Assembly: GCA_019925095.2 (NCBI GenBank)
Contig: CM034392.1
Coordinates: 14,398,387-14,462,386 of the forward strand
Length of the DNA stretch: 64,000 bases
Direction: 5' to 3'
Origin: Dendrolimus kikuchii
Lineage: Eukaryota > Arthropoda > Insecta > Lepidoptera > Lasiocampidae
This document shows, in pieces, positions 41,827-54,885 of the stretch. The translations under genes and the position numbers were made by a program. The first letter of the stretch is position 1; each line of letters opens with the position of its first letter. Below the pieces are notes generated by a model, which ran no database searches, was not told the origin of the DNA, and saw nothing but the letters and a program-made list of their open reading frames with translations.

Positions 41827-42259
41827 TGTTACCAGTTGGGCCAAATACAATACCTGTATTTATTACCTGCCGCAGCTTGCATTGTTATTGTACTTGTTTA
41901 TGGCCGTTCGCAGGCATAATTATGCAGGTGTACAGAATTATGTTCCTTGGGAATAGCGCCGACAGTGGCCAGGTGTGGTTCTTGGAAATCATTGTTTACA
42001 CGGTCGTGACGTCTTATGAGCTGAGTAAAAGAAATGCCCGAACGGAGAGATCGGCAGTCGAGCGATGATTACGATACAAGCAAGACGTGTACAGACGACA
42101 AGCGATATAGTGACGGACTTTGCGCATGTTATTGATAGTGCCGATTGTAACAAGTAGTGTCTAGTTTTATTTGTACCTGTTTTATACGTGTTTGTATAGT
42201 TCTAATAAACTCTATAGTAATTCCAACGGCATTTTAATTCGAGTCCCACATTCGTAACA
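41827..42259 (+). mobile_element. Solo LTR (433 bp) with ATAT target duplication
   Basis: The sequence begins TGTTAC and ends GTAACA, inverted termini of an LTR. It is flanked on both sides by ATAT (41823-41826, 42260-42263), a 4-bp target duplication as left by Ty3/gypsy-type elements, some of which prefer ATAT. An AATAAA signal lies near 42203. No internal coding region adjoins, so it is a solo LTR formed by recombination. The superfamily call is inferred. Confidence 0.75.
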
Positions 42260-43650
42260 ATATTATTAATTGTTGAAATTCATTCGCATTAATCGATTAC
42301 GGTAATCGATAACATATTTAATTGGTGACTTTATTTTTAAAATTTTTCGTCTTCCAGATTGAAGAACTGATGTTTTCCTTTTTATGATAGAAAAACGTAA
42401 CGCTTTTTTAAGTTATATCTCAACTCATTACATTTCTTGGGCTCAAAAGTCCCCGTCTCCTTTCAATTGCTTAAGTTTTCTTAAGTTCTCTAACATTGGT
42501 AGTACTACTCAAACACAATTAATTTTTACAAGCTGCGCCCGCAATTTCACCCGCGTGGCGATGGAAAATCGTTATATTTTGAATAATTCACACTATGTCT
42601 TTACAAATTATAGCCTATGTGTTATTCTGATATGTAAGCTATATTATTGTAAAGTTTCATCAAAATCAATTCAGTAGTTTTTTCGTGAAAGAGTAACAAA
42701 CATACATCCATACATTTTTACAAACTTTCGCGTTTATAATATTTATATTTTTATTGTTAAGAAAAGAAAACCGAACACTAAAAAATAGTGTCATTTGCGC
42801 CTCGCATTCAGGCCATAAAAGAAAATAAAAAGTAGTCGTAGTTGTGATGTTTTTCCGTATATTAATATAGACGTTTAGCATTTGTCTAAAAACAAAACAA
42901 ACACAACAATTATAACGAATATTTGTTTATGCTATTGACATTTATCTTTCAGAGGATAATTAATAAAACCCTCACCCAATTATAATAAAACTGATATAAA
43001 CATTTTAAGAGAACCTTGTTAATCACCTTGACAATCACCAAACTATTACTTGTGAACACGCTCCGCAACGTCCGATCTTTTGCGAATGGACTCGGTTTAT
43101 TTATTTACCATATAAAAAGTACAAAATACAATGCGAGACAAATAAGTAGGATCACGCAAATGTGTTAACATTAAAGAAAAAGTCATGTAAGCTCGTAGCA
43201 ATCCACTGAATATTTAGGGTTCCGTAGAAATGACAAATGTTGACTGTTTTCGCTACAAAATCCTAAAAAAGCATATTGTTTATTATTTAATGTTGAACTT
43301 AGTTTTCAAGTCAAGTCTGTTATAACAAACTTCCCGAGGATTTTAAATATCTGCCCACAAATCTTTTCAAACAGTCTACATAAATGGCTGTTGGATAAAT
43401 GTTCTTACTCCGTTAACGAATTTTTAGGGTAATTTTTTGACAAATTGCATATGATTGACATTAATGTATATATAGATTTTTTGTTCTTGTTAATTTTGTA
43501 ATAATAATTGTGATAATGTGTTTTATCAAAAACACATTTTAAAGAAAATTTGCACGCCTCATAGACAAAACGTGGTAATCTAGTATTCTAATGTCACCTC
43601 AAATTTATGTATGTTTTAAGCAAATATAGTATCATGTTTTAAGCAAATCA

Positions 43651-43678
43651 ATGAATTTGATTTGATTTGATTTGAAGT
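43651..43678. repeat. TTTGA pentanucleotide microsatellite
   Basis: About five repeats of ttgat/tttga. The surrounding region 42264-44260 is AT-rich and shows no gene. Confidence 0.8.
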
Positions 43679-44261
43679 CATGGTACCACCATCTCTTGTT
43701 CAAACCCCAACATACATTCTTGATACATATTTCTACTCTTTTTGTATAATAGTATGTAGATATATCTATCTCTGTCCCCCCAATTTTGCCTTGGTACATG
43801 GATGACGTCGTCATTTTTGTCGTCGGATTCGCTTTGTGGTATTAAAAAACAGACGTGGAAAAACTAATACGATTTTTGGCAAGTGCACTGAGTTGTTGAA
43901 ATACACTAAATGGCAGCCGTCCTGAAAAGTGATTGTTATTGTTTGAATGATTGGTTAAAGGGGGTTTCAGTGTCTATATATGTATGATATCTACTTCTGA
44001 AATTGAGGCGGATTCTTACTAATCGACGGGGTTTTGGGTAAGTCTATATAATAGTCTATTTATATATATTCAATCAACATTTACACAACAACTGATGGCA
44101 ACAAAATTATACTATTATTTTCAGCGGTTTCGTGTGTGCGGACTATCCGGGGTCTTTTTTACTTGCGGATTCCTCACGCATAAATAAATCGAAAATTAAA
44201 ATAAATATCAAAAATAAAATATTTGAATAAATAAATAAATAATCGGCAGAACAAACACACA

Positions 44262-44480
44262 TTTAATGTCCCTAAGCTAAGCATGTTACGCTTGTGTTTA
44301 TAGATAATATACAATAGACCACTCTAGGGCCGATCCCAGACACCCAGAGCATAGTAAATAACGGAATATTCGTTTACAACATTTACCATACTAGAAATCA
44401 AACCTAGAGATTCTGCGTTCTGGTGAGCTCGACAGACAAAGACTGAGGCCATGGCCCATTCAACCACAGAGGTCGTCAAA
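44262..44480 (-). repeat. tRNA-derived SINE, family B
   Basis: On the minus strand an A-box TGGTTGAATGG (plus 44456-44466) and a B-box-like GGTTTGATTTC (plus 44394-44404) are about 50 bp apart, as in Pol III promoters. The body (cagacacccaga, aagcttagcatg-type end) is shared with 63.33-63.49 kb. Confidence 0.7.
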
Positions 44481-44797
44481 TATTTTTTAGGTTTCCGTCG
44501 TACCCAATTGGGAAAAAAACGGACGTTCCTTACCTCTACGGAGCCCTGTACATTGGCACCGTATCTAAATACGAGAATAAATACCTATCAACATTGAGCC
44601 GTTAACTTATACATTATTAGGTTATACATACATATTAGGTTCGGCGCGAAGAGCACGGATAGGCATTACCGCAAAGGAAGAGTGTACGGATATTACGCCA
44701 AACGTGATTGTTTTGTTCAATGAATTTATTCGTTGCTAAAAAGTAATAATTTTACGGTAGATATTCTGTTTCCTAACAGTGACTCATGTACTTATTT

Positions 44798-45005
44798 TGT
44801 TAAAACCTATGTTTTCTTATAATCAAAGTACTGGCGACTTTTGGAAAAGTATTCAAGTATTGACTTTGACTTAATTTTTTATTCCTTCTGTCACTGTATT
44901 AGAAAATACATAAAATTGCAATGGACTCAAACTAATGTATTATTTTTCGCCTAAAATAGTTACAGCTTAATAAACTGCAACTCTGTGTGGGACTCAAGTC
45001 TCACA
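44798..45005 (+). repeat. Copia 5' LTR
   Basis: 208 bp, TGTTAAAACC to GTCTCACA. It contains an AATAAA at 44969-44974. It differs from the 3' LTR by five substitutions. Confidence 0.95.
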
Positions 45006-45058
45006 GGTTATGGTCCCTCATTGTATTTTTTGGAAGAAAGTAAAACAGATAACACAAG

Positions 45059-48000
45059 ATGAGTCAAACCCCATCTTCGCCGTCGACACCACAACCTTCT
45101 CAGACTGCCTGCAGCATGTCTCCGGTAGTGGTCAGTAGCAGCACGCCTAATTTTTTAAAACTTCAAGGTAGCAGCAACTACGCAACATGGAGTTTCGCAA
45201 TGCAAATGTATTTAATAGACACTGAACTATGGGACTGCGTAATTTCATCGTCTGATAAAATTCCTGATCGTGAATTTGAACGCAGGGATGCAAAAGCAAG
45301 GTCCAAAATTTGTTTAAACCTAAGTGAGCACCTTTATCCCATAGTTATGACAGCTAAAACGTCTAAAGAAACCTGGAATCGACTTCGTGAGTCCTACGCC
45401 GACTGAGGACTAGCGCGACGGTTAAAACTCATGAAGAAATTGCTTAATATCAAGCTTGAAACCTACTCTGGTATAGAGGCCTACGTAAATGAAATACGTC
45501 ATGTTCAACAGGAACTGATCGCTATTCAAGCTGGCTTGGACGATGAACTTGTTGGTGTAATTATGCTGGCAGGACTCAACGACAGCTACAGACCGATGGT
45601 GATGGCAATAGAGCACTCCGGCATGCGGATATCCACAGACTCAGTTGCATCGATCCTGCTCAAGGAGGAATACCGAGATGCCTCTACTACGTCGAGTTCC
45701 TTATTATCTAATGTGCCCGTGTCTAATAAAGATAATACTAAATGCACATATTGCAAAAAGATTGGTCATGTAGTGTCTCAGTGTAGGAAACGTCTCAACC
45801 GACAAAAGTGTCAATCGTCATCAGTTTCACCATCATCATCGTCATCATCTCATTCATGTAATAATATATCGGACGTTACACTTTTATCTGCTTTTAATCA
45901 CAATTTTCCTACAGGTATCACTACCCCCTCACTTTGTGCCACCACCGAATGGTATGTTGACTCAGGTGCTACGACTCATATGAGTAACAAGTGTGATTGG
46001 TTCCTAGACATGCAGCAGGAGTCTAAACCAGTTACTGTTGCCAATGGTCAACAAATTAAAAGTGAAGGAAAAGGTACGGTCTCTATAAATGTGTCTAATA
46101 GGATTAAGCAAATTTCCGATGTTTTATATGTTCCAGACTTAACTACTAATTTACTTTCAGTATATAGTCTAGTTCAGAAAGGGCTTGTAGTCGTTTTTTC
46201 CCCAAATGGTGCCTCAATCGTTTTGAATAAAGGCTGCAAAGTGACAGGCTGTGTGGTTGCAAGAGCGTCAAACTTTAATGGTATGTACAAGTTGGATACG
46301 GCAGATTACAAAGCCAATGTCACACAAGCCAAAGAGTCTGCCTTACTATGGCATAGACGTCTTGGGCACTTACATCCTAAAGCCCTAAATATTTTAAAAA
46401 ATTATAAACTAGGTATAGACTACACAAATATATCATTTAGTGATTTAGATAAAACCTGCGTGCCGTGCCTACAAGGCAAAATGTCGAAGAAACCATTCGA
46501 GAATTTACAAAGTAGGTCCAATTCCAAACTAGAATTGGTACATACAGACCTTTGCGGACCAATGAGTACGCATTCATGGGGTTGAGCACTTTATCTACTA
46601 ACTTTTACAGATGACTTTACGCGTAAGACTTTCGGCTACCTGCTAAAATCGAAAAGCGAAGTTTTCTATAAATTCGTTGAATTCAAGAACCTGGTGGAGA
46701 ATCAAACAGGTCTGAAAATAAAGTGTTTACGCTCAATGGAAGAGAGTTCGTTAACCATAACTTCCCTCATTTTCTCACCAAAAACGGTATTGTTCATCAG
46801 ACAACAGTGCCCTATACCCCGCAGCAAAACGGAGTATCAGAGCGAGTTAACAGAACCGTTGTCGAGAAAGCCAGAACTATGCTCCAAGATTCTAGGTTAC
46901 CACGAGCATATTGGGATGAAGCTGTCTTCACAGCAATATATCTCGAAAACTGCTCGTCAACCCATGCACTAAATAACAGAATCCCTGAAGAGATGTGGAC
47001 TGGGAAGAAGGTGGATTTACGTCATCTGCGAGTTTTCGGTTGTGAAGCGCATGTTCTAATCCCTAACGAGAAGCGCAAGAAACTTGACTCCAAGACTCAA
47101 ACCTGTATCTTCGTTGGGTATTCAATGGATACTAAAGGATATCGTCTTGTTGATCCCCAGAATCCAAGGAACGTCACAATTGCTAGAGACGTCGTCTTTG
47201 TCGAAAATAAGCTACCACCATCTAGAGAACCAGGTGAAGAAATAACACAAATGTCAGACCCTCGGCCTGAAAATCTGGAGGTCTTCACACCTATTACTCA
47301 AGATTCCTCGCCTGCACCGTACACACAGCCTGCAGACGTTATCACACCATGCGACGACTTCAACATTCATGTGCCTATTGACGAAGAACATCCCGAACTT
47401 CAAGATCCAACAGAAGAACATGCTGAGTTTCCTACTGAAGAACCATCTGCTTCTCAGTTGGAACCGGAGTTAATAGTCGATCCTCAAGATGTTCCTGTTG
47501 CTGTGTCACCAGTAGTCGATATTTCTGAAGACATCACTGCTCGCAGATATCCTCTTCGCAACCATCGTGCTCCTGCGAGATATTCTGACGCAGACTATGC
47601 AAACCTTAGCAGCACTGATTACGAGCCGCAAACTTACAAGCAAGCTCTGGAAGATAGTCATAGTCAAGAGTGGCTGAAAGCTATGCAGTGTGAACATGAG
47701 TCATTGCAAAAGCATGGAACATGGATGCTTGTATATAGACCTGTAGATAGAAAAGTCATTAAATGTAAGTGGGTGTACAAAGTCAAGAAGGATACAAATG
47801 GAGACATTGTGAAATATAAAGCAAAACTCGTTGCCAAAGGATTCACACAAGTCTATGGTGTTGATTATGGCGAAACTTTTGCATCGGTAGCAAAACTGTC
47901 GTCGTTTCGTCTTCTACTGGCTTTCGCCGTGAAACTAGACTTAGACATTGATCACCTAGACGTCGAGACAGCATTCCTTAACGGCGATCTAGAAGAATAA

Positions 48001-49135
48001 ATCTTCATGGAGCAGCCCGAAGGTTTTTCCAATGACAAATCTAAAGTTTGCCTTCTCAAAAAATCTCTTTATGGACTTAAACAAGCTCCACGGCAGTGTA
48101 ATAAAAAACTTTGTGAGGCTATGGACAAGCTTTTGTTCAGACGTTCCGAAAAAGAACACTGCATATATTACAAGCACGAAGATACTAATTTGCTTATCGT
48201 AGCTGTTTTTGTCGACGATTTCTTCATCTTCAGCAATGAAGATAAAAGAAGAATTCAAAGCTGAGTTAAAAAAGTCCTTTGTAATCAAAGATTTAGGCCC
48301 CCTAAGAGACTGTCTAGGAATGAGAGTGACAAGAGAGATTGGCCATCTATCACTTGATCAAACAAAATATATTGAGAAAGTGATAGAAAAGTTCGGGATG
48401 AAAGACTGTATTCCTGTATCTACTTCTATGGAGACGGGTACGCAACTTGTCCTGCCAAACCTTGGCGATGAAAAGCCGGATTTACCATTCCAGGAGCTCA
48501 TTGGATCATTAATGTACCTTGCCATTGGTACCAGACTTGATATAGCTTACTCGATATCTGCTCTGAGCCAATTCAATGCACATTACGGGGAGGTACACTG
48601 GAGAGCTGCAAAGCGTATTCTCCGTTACCTAAAGGCAACGAAGGATAAAAAGCTTGCATACAGCAATACTAGTGATGCGATTGGATACGTTGATGATGAT
48701 TACGCAAGTAGTCTGATAGACAGACGCTCCTATACAGGGTATCTGTTCCAGATGAGCGGTTCATCAGTGTCATGGGAGTCACGCAAACAGAGAACTGTGG
48801 CTCAGTCTACAACAGAGGCGGAGTACATGGCTCTTGGCGAGGCCTGTAAGGAGGCCATTTATATCCGATCGCTCATTAATGACATCTTCCAATCATCACC
48901 ACCTTTAACAATATTGTGCGACAATCAAAGTGCCACCTCACTCACTAAAAATAATACACGTCACTCTCGCACCAAACACATTGATATTCGACATCATTTT
49001 ATTCGTGACTGCATCTCAACCAAACAAGTCGTTATAAAATTCATACCATCAACTCACCAAACAGCAGACATTCTCACTAAGGCATTGCCTAAGCTGAGAC
49101 ACTACAAATGCTTGAGCTCTTTGGGGTTAACATAG
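45059..49135 (+). pseudogene. Copia gag-pol, inactivated by three stops and two frameshifts
   Basis: The polyprotein frame starts at ATG 45059. It shows a gag region (NFLKLQGSSNYATW), a CCHC zinc knuckle (45743-45784, C-x2-C-x4-H-x4-C) and an aspartic protease motif WYVDSGAT (about 45949-45972). The integrase has an HHCC finger (LWHRRLGHLHP), catalytic-region motifs (HTDLCGP, FTDDFTR) and YTPQQNGVSERVNR. The reverse transcriptase has FVDD (48208-48219). The RNase H has TTEAEYMALGEACKEA. Breaks seen: TGA at 45404, TGA at 46583, a frame change near 46733, TAA at 47998, and a frame change near 48240-48260. The ORF ends with TAG at 49133. It is not functional as it stands. Confidence 0.93.
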
Positions 49136-49304
49136 TGTTTCCATATTCAAATTAATTTATTGATACGAATTGTGTGCAGGGGCCTGTAGGGTTCAAATAA
49201 TATATATGTTTAAATAATATTAAATAATATGATAGTTTAAATACCTTGATACAGTACAGGACGTATATCTATACTGTACACAGAGTGCTTTGATTACGGG
49301 GAGG

Positions 49305-49512
49305 TGTTAAAACCTATGTTTTCTTATAATCAAAGCACTGGCGACTTTTGGAAAAGTATTCAAGTATTGACTTTGACTTAATCTTTTATTCCTTCTGTCA
49401 CTGTATTAGAAAATACATAAAATTACAATCGACTCAAACTAATGTATTATTTTTTGCCTAAAATAGTTACAGCTTAATAAACTGCAACTCTGTGTGGGAC
49501 TCAAGTCTCACA
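49305..49512 (+). repeat. Copia 3' LTR
   Basis: 208 bp, the mate of the 5' LTR. It is followed by the second TATTT target duplication. Confidence 0.95.
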
Positions 49513-49599
49513 TATTTGATCAACTTATAAGCAGTTTGCGACTATGGTAAGTATTATTTTATACACACATTAATGTACAGTTTAAATTTTAACATAAAT

Positions 49600-49860
49600 T
49601 CTAGGCTTCTAGGGCCATAAATTATGTCACATGTTATGAGGGGGGGTGTTAACGAAGTGTGACATTGTGTGACAAGGGGTGGGAAGGGTCCTAAGCTAAT
49701 TACGGAACTGCTGTTTTAATATAATAATTTTTGATATAAAATTGCAAAATATGTGATGCCACATTGAGGACGGAGGAATCTCACGAATTTGACCAGCTGT
49801 GACAAGGACGGGGGAGGGGTTGAAACATAAATTCGTGTGTAACCCCCTTATGGCTTTTTA
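49600..49860 (+). repeat. Degenerate repeat with G-rich runs
   Basis: It contains gttatgagggggggtgttaa, gtgacattgtgtgac and gacgggggaggggttg, and resembles a widespread lepidopteran relic as remembered. No coding sequence. Confidence 0.35.
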
Positions 49861-50039
49861 TTGCTAATGAAGTACTTTTTAGTTTACATTTATTTTAATT
49901 TTTACATTGAATTTTGTTACTTAATTTTAATGTTGTTTTGATATTTTATTATTAATATACAATTTATTGTTCATGGGCCAATATAATATATTGAATTATA
50001 ACAATTCCATTTTTACCAAAATAAACAAATACAAAAACA

Positions 50040-50135
50040 AAATGCATAATTACAATACTTTTTGGCAAAACAACAGGCGGCCTTATCGCTAAAAGCGATC
50101 TCTTCCAGGCAACCTAGCTTAAAAGAATTCTTAAC
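50040..50135 (-). repeat. Non-LTR retrotransposon 3' end, minus strand
   Basis: On the minus strand it reads ggaagagatcgcttttagcg and then ataaggccgcct, the same hairpin-bearing 3' end as the 53.9-54.5 kb element. Only the tail is present. 50136-50890 shows nothing else. Confidence 0.6.
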
Positions 50136-50894
50136 TAATCTGACGATGTAGGTGAAGCAGAAAAAAGATAGGACTGTACAATTTAAATATACATACTTAC
50201 ACTAATTATTTTAAAATATTATTTTTTTTATTTAGTAGGTAACTAATAAACGAAATAAAAACTGTCCTAACTTCAATTCCGTAATCAATCCGTAATAATT
50301 TATGAAAATAATCGCTTAATTCAGTACGCCGCGCACAAGGAACAAACCAACTCACTTTCACTTAATAAAATACCAATTACCAAGTATGAAAATATATAAT
50401 AATGTTCTAAAGATAGAAAATGTAATATTAACATGAAAATTAATTATAATAAAAATATAATATAAGGCTGCATTGAATAAAGAAAACATCATGCATATCG
50501 AAAAATGAAAGAAAAAGATAAAACAAAAATATTAAAAATAATCACTCCCAAAAAGGGACAGAAGGAGCGATAAAAATAACTGATGATAATAATAATATTG
50601 TTTTGGTAATATTTATAAGTGCAGATATGTAACGGGAGCGACGCGGAACTCGTGAGGTGGGACAGGACTAGAGAAATACTCAGATTTCCACTAATAAACA
50701 CATTATTTGCAGGACGTAATGGAGGCAGTGCGACATAATACGGCACTTATTAAATTCTCTATCTAAAATTTCACATCCGTATTCGTTGAGGGGGGCCAAC
50801 TAGTTTGCTTCTTTCTAAACCGCGCCGGCATGCTGATTTTCCCACAGTGGAGTTTACGTCCCCACTTGTTTGCTGGCTAATACTATGTTCATTT

Positions 50895-51022
50895 AATTTT
50901 TTTTATTGCGAAGTTGGCAAAGAGGCAAACGGCCCAGCTCATGGAAAGTGGGTACTGTCGCCTATAGGCGTTTGCAACACCAATGGCAAAGTTAACGCGT
51001 TGCCAGCCTTCATGAAGGGATA
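50895..51022 (-). repeat. SINE-like family C fragment
   Basis: On the minus strand it shares the central and 3' part of the 57.4-kb copy (gtttgcaacaccaatgg on the plus strand, tactgtcgcctatagg). Confidence 0.55.
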
Positions 51023-51141
51023 AAGAGGATGGGACAGGAATAGGAGGAGGAAGTGAGCTGAATACAATTAGCTTTAAGGCTAACCGTTTCACGCCAATAT
51101 TCTGTGAGGGCGTTGTATCACATCGATCGATTCGGGCCTAA

Positions 51142-51494
51142 AGTGCCCCGGAGACAGTCATTCGCAATTGTCAATTTTTACGTCATTGACCGTTTCAATT
51201 GAAGGTGCGAATGATGGAGCTTCATACGATGCGTCAATTGCTCGCCCACATTTGCTGTCTGTCCGCCAAGTTTCTCGATTAGCGAGCAAATGATCGGAAT
51301 CTGTCAATCGCATAACGAGACGTTCAATTGTTTACGTCATACGCGATTGTCAATGGGCTTCAATCAAAACTTCCATCATTCGCCTTCAATCACGTAGTCG
51401 CGAATGCCAATGGCTTCAATTGCCTCTACAGACGATCATTTGGTACTTCAATGACGAAAAATTGACAATAGCGAATGACTGTCTCCGGGGCACT
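51142..51494. mobile_element. MITE, 353 bp, with about 48-bp inverted ends
   Basis: The ends AGTGCCCCGGAGACAGTCAT... and ...ATGACTGTCTCCGGGGCACT are inverted copies for about 48 bp with very few differences. TAA flanks both sides (51139-51141, 51495-51497), a 3-bp target duplication as in PIF/Harbinger. TTAA on the right leaves a piggyBac-type reading possible. The centre is rich in tcaatt/attgac motifs and has no ORF. Confidence 0.8.
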
Positions 51495-51497
51495 TAA

Positions 51498-53880
51498 GAG
51501 TCCCGTAATCAAGATAGCGTTTCCAGCATGGCTCTACCACGTTAAATGACGTATTACAACTACTAATCGCGGATCCCTTTTTTACATAAATAGGGTATAA
51601 AATAAATACTCCACAACAAACATATAGGTAAACATAAAAATAGCTGTCGTGATAATGGAAAGAATTCAGCTCCTCCTCCTTGTCACAGAATAGATTTAGA
51701 TGGGGCAAGGAATAATATAGGATATGAAGTATGTAAATATAATTTAAACTGTTTCCGTAACCATTGGGTGAACTTTTATGTATTGAAAAAAAAAGGTACA
51801 CTGGCCTGACGACACTTTGGAGTTCTAGTACTACCTAAACGGTAGCTGCGTCTAGTATATGTTGACAATTTTTTCCTTACAGCAATGTAAGGTTAGTTTT
51901 GGACCTGGAATGATAGACGGCAACGGATATATAACATGACGCTATATACCACGGGAGCGAGACAGAGCACGGGTGAATCCGCGCCGGGTCGCTAGTGTTT
52001 ATTAAAGTTAAAGGAAGTTTTGAAAATAAGATTTATAAAAGAAACAATCATACTCATATATCATATAACTTTTATCTATGGATGATATTCACAAGTTGCT
52101 TTGTTGCTGATAGGTATTTGGATATTTGAATTACATACGAGCAATAACAACAACTTTTTTAACTTTTGTCAGTGACTTAACTTGACAGACATTAGTACTG
52201 TCACTGTCCATTTCTATGTTTCTTATATTTGTGCAATTGCAAATAGAGAGAGAGAGAGAGAAGAGTGTCCGTAACTCAAAATGGCTATCCAATCGAATTG
52301 GAATCGTCACTTTTAACGGTCTTCGTAGTCTAAAGCGGCACACAAATACTGTACACGATATCTCTACGTCCTACGCCACATCTGTAGTCATTCTTGAGCA
52401 CTCAAGTTTAGTTTAGGTTCTTATCTCTGATGTGAATTAACAAATCTGTTCAATCATACCGAGTGCATAGGAAAAGCTGGTGCGCCTACAGACGTTTCCA
52501 GAATGATCCTCAGTGTAACGACATTTCGAAGGAAGCGGTTTCCAAGGTCTAGTGACGCTAGACGGCCACTCTCAGCATCTGTGTTCACGGCCAAAGGAAG
52601 CCGATGCCTCACCTACTTCGTCGATATTTTAAACTGTTTACGCCCTTTATATGAATACAAACAGCACAGGCAATTAGAATGAATGTGGTATAATATTAAT
52701 AGTAATAAAATAAATCTCAATCGTCTAGAACAAAGTTTGTGTTGATATTATCGATGTAAGTGAGTGGCGGGCGTATCATTGAGAACGGTACCAGTAGTAA
52801 TGCTAGCGGTACAATCCAACTGTTTCAACAGTAATAGCGGAATTGCAGGTTCACCATTGTGATTGGCCAGACATTTATGGCAGTCACACGTCGCTCATTG
52901 CCATACTTATGCATGGTGTTCAGTCTATTTGAAACGGCTAGATATCTACATACAACGTTGTCGTTATACAGATATATTCTTTATAAACAGTCTTACATAA
53001 CGTCATTATTTTGGGTAATAAGTGCACCATGACTAAACTAATAACTTTAAAAACTCTAACATGAACATGCCATTTCATATGGGTCATTAAAATATGCTAA
53101 ACATGGTCAAAATCCGTGACTACTAAAAGCCACTATTATTTAACTTTGGGAGGTTAAAATTACTTTAATTTGTTAAATGCACATATAATACATTTATAAT
53201 AATATATTTTTCTATTGTGTAATTGAGTAAAGTAAAAATTTAAAACTGTTAATTATATAAAAATATATAAAGTCATATTTGAACATGCGATTAATAGATT
53301 AAAAAGTACCTAAGTAAAACTATAGTTTTTATGCGGTTTCGTTTGTGTCACCCACGAATATATATATAGCAAATACTCATCAGTTTTCCAAGGTAATAAT
53401 AACCCATAAAAATATAAAGCACACAAACTAATTACATTGTTAGCGGTATATTCCGAAGACGGTAAAGAAAGAAAAAACACATATATAAATACTCATGAAT
53501 AAATAAATAATAAACATAGAGGTGAATAAATAGACGATAAGAATATTAGTAGGAAAAGAGTTAATAGAAACATACAGTGAATATTAATTTCGATGGAAAT
53601 AAAGACAACTTATGCACCCAAAAACATTGAGGGAGAGGCAGCAAGATTTCAACGCCTTCAAAAATACAGATATCCAAATTCACGTTATAAGAGTATAACG
53701 TATTTATATATATACTGACGCGAGCTGTCTAGACTTAACCCAAGAACTTAATAAACTTGAGCGTCTCTAAAATTTCTGATTTGGCCTTACTAAAATTTGA
53801 CCACGTCTCTGAATTCCGTAAAAAACTCAAGTGATTCCCAATTTCTGTTCGCCATAATACTTATATTCTTTGTTTTCTGT
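51498..53880. other. AT-rich non-coding stretch
   Basis: No gene or clear element. It includes a GA dinucleotide run at 52243-52262. Confidence 0.5.
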
Positions 53881-54478
53881 ATAGTATGTTATTTGTCCCG
53901 AATGCTCCTCATTATCTTAAAGAACGGTTTGACTTTGTTTCGTGCTCCAATAGTTTACGGCTATCCACTAAACTAAAACTAAACACCCCTACGCATAGTT
54001 CAACTTTCTACAACAATTATTTTACCGTCAAGGCTATAAAGCTTTGGAACGCGCTGCCAGTTGCTATCAGACAAGCAAAATAGCTACCGATATTCAAAAC
54101 AATGATCAGAAAATATTAACTGTCCTTGGAATATGATGATATTTAAATTTATGTACATTATATATTTATCTATAAACATTTATATATTTTTGTAGATATG
54201 TATTTGTATATTATGTATATTAAGTATATGTCTATTTAATATATAAAACATCTGTATATACTGCATTTATATATTTATTACAAGAATGTAAGAAATTGTA
54301 CTATGTATTATGTATACAACCAACGTCATTACAATCTCAATTCATTCCTGGGGTTGTCTGGAAGAGATCACTTTTTAGCGATAAGACCGCCCTTTGTGAA
54401 TAATGAGACAAAGTTTTAGTCTGTAAGTTCTTTTTTTTGTATTGGAGTAAAATAAAGAGTTATTGATTGATTGAGCAA
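53880..54478 (+). mobile_element. Non-LTR retrotransposon 3' end (jockey/CR1-like)
   Basis: A frame from about 53886 reads H-Y-L-K-E-R-F-D-F and ends FTVKAIKLWNALPVAIRQAK, the typical C-terminus of a reverse transcriptase of this group. It stops at TAG 54081. The 3' untranslated part carries the hairpin motif ggaagagatcactttttagc, then gataagaccgcc, and an attgattgattga tail. It is 5'-truncated. Confidence 0.75.
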
Positions 54479-54885
54479 TGAATAGATACCTAACCATGCA
54501 GCATCTGCCAAGTTCTGATAGTGATGGAAGCCCCTGAAATACTAACTAACATTACTAATTAATAGTAACTAGCATAGTAAGGCGCATGATCTTCTCGGAA
54601 AGAGGCTATAAATAAAGATATAAATCTAAAACGACAATAAATAAAATTAAAATAATAAAACTTAAACAGGATATTCTTTTATAAACTCAGACGGACCGTA
54701 ACAAAACCTAATAAAACCTTTTAAAAATGCTAAACTTGTTTTTGAACTGTATGCTCATATATTGTATCTATACCAGTGCCCATTATATCGGTAAATGTTA
54801 AATCAAATAAAATATTTTAAATAACACATATCCAATATGTCATAACAAAAAATATGTTTAGAAACTTTTTATTTTATTCGTCCAG

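Larger units (their letters stand above)
44798..49512 (+). mobile_element. Copia-type LTR retrotransposon, complete ends, coding region broken
   Basis: The 4,715-bp element has 208-bp LTRs (TG...CA) and a perfect 5-bp target duplication TATTT (44793-44797, 49513-49517). A primer-binding site GGTTATGGTCCC (45006-45017) directly follows the 5' LTR and resembles the initiator-Met tRNA-related site of copia. A purine-rich tract (ttacggggagg) precedes the 3' LTR. Integrase precedes reverse transcriptase, the Copia order. The LTRs differ at 5 of 208 positions, so the insertion is not brand new but not ancient. Confidence 0.95.

Noticed and set aside
41826..42068. 80-codon plus-strand frame
   Set aside because: It falls inside the solo LTR and has no protein motif.
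45059..45406. A separate 115-codon host gene with a Ser/Pro-rich start
   Set aside because: It is the start of copia gag: it follows the 5' LTR and primer-binding site, and the gag-like frame resumes directly after the stop at 45404.
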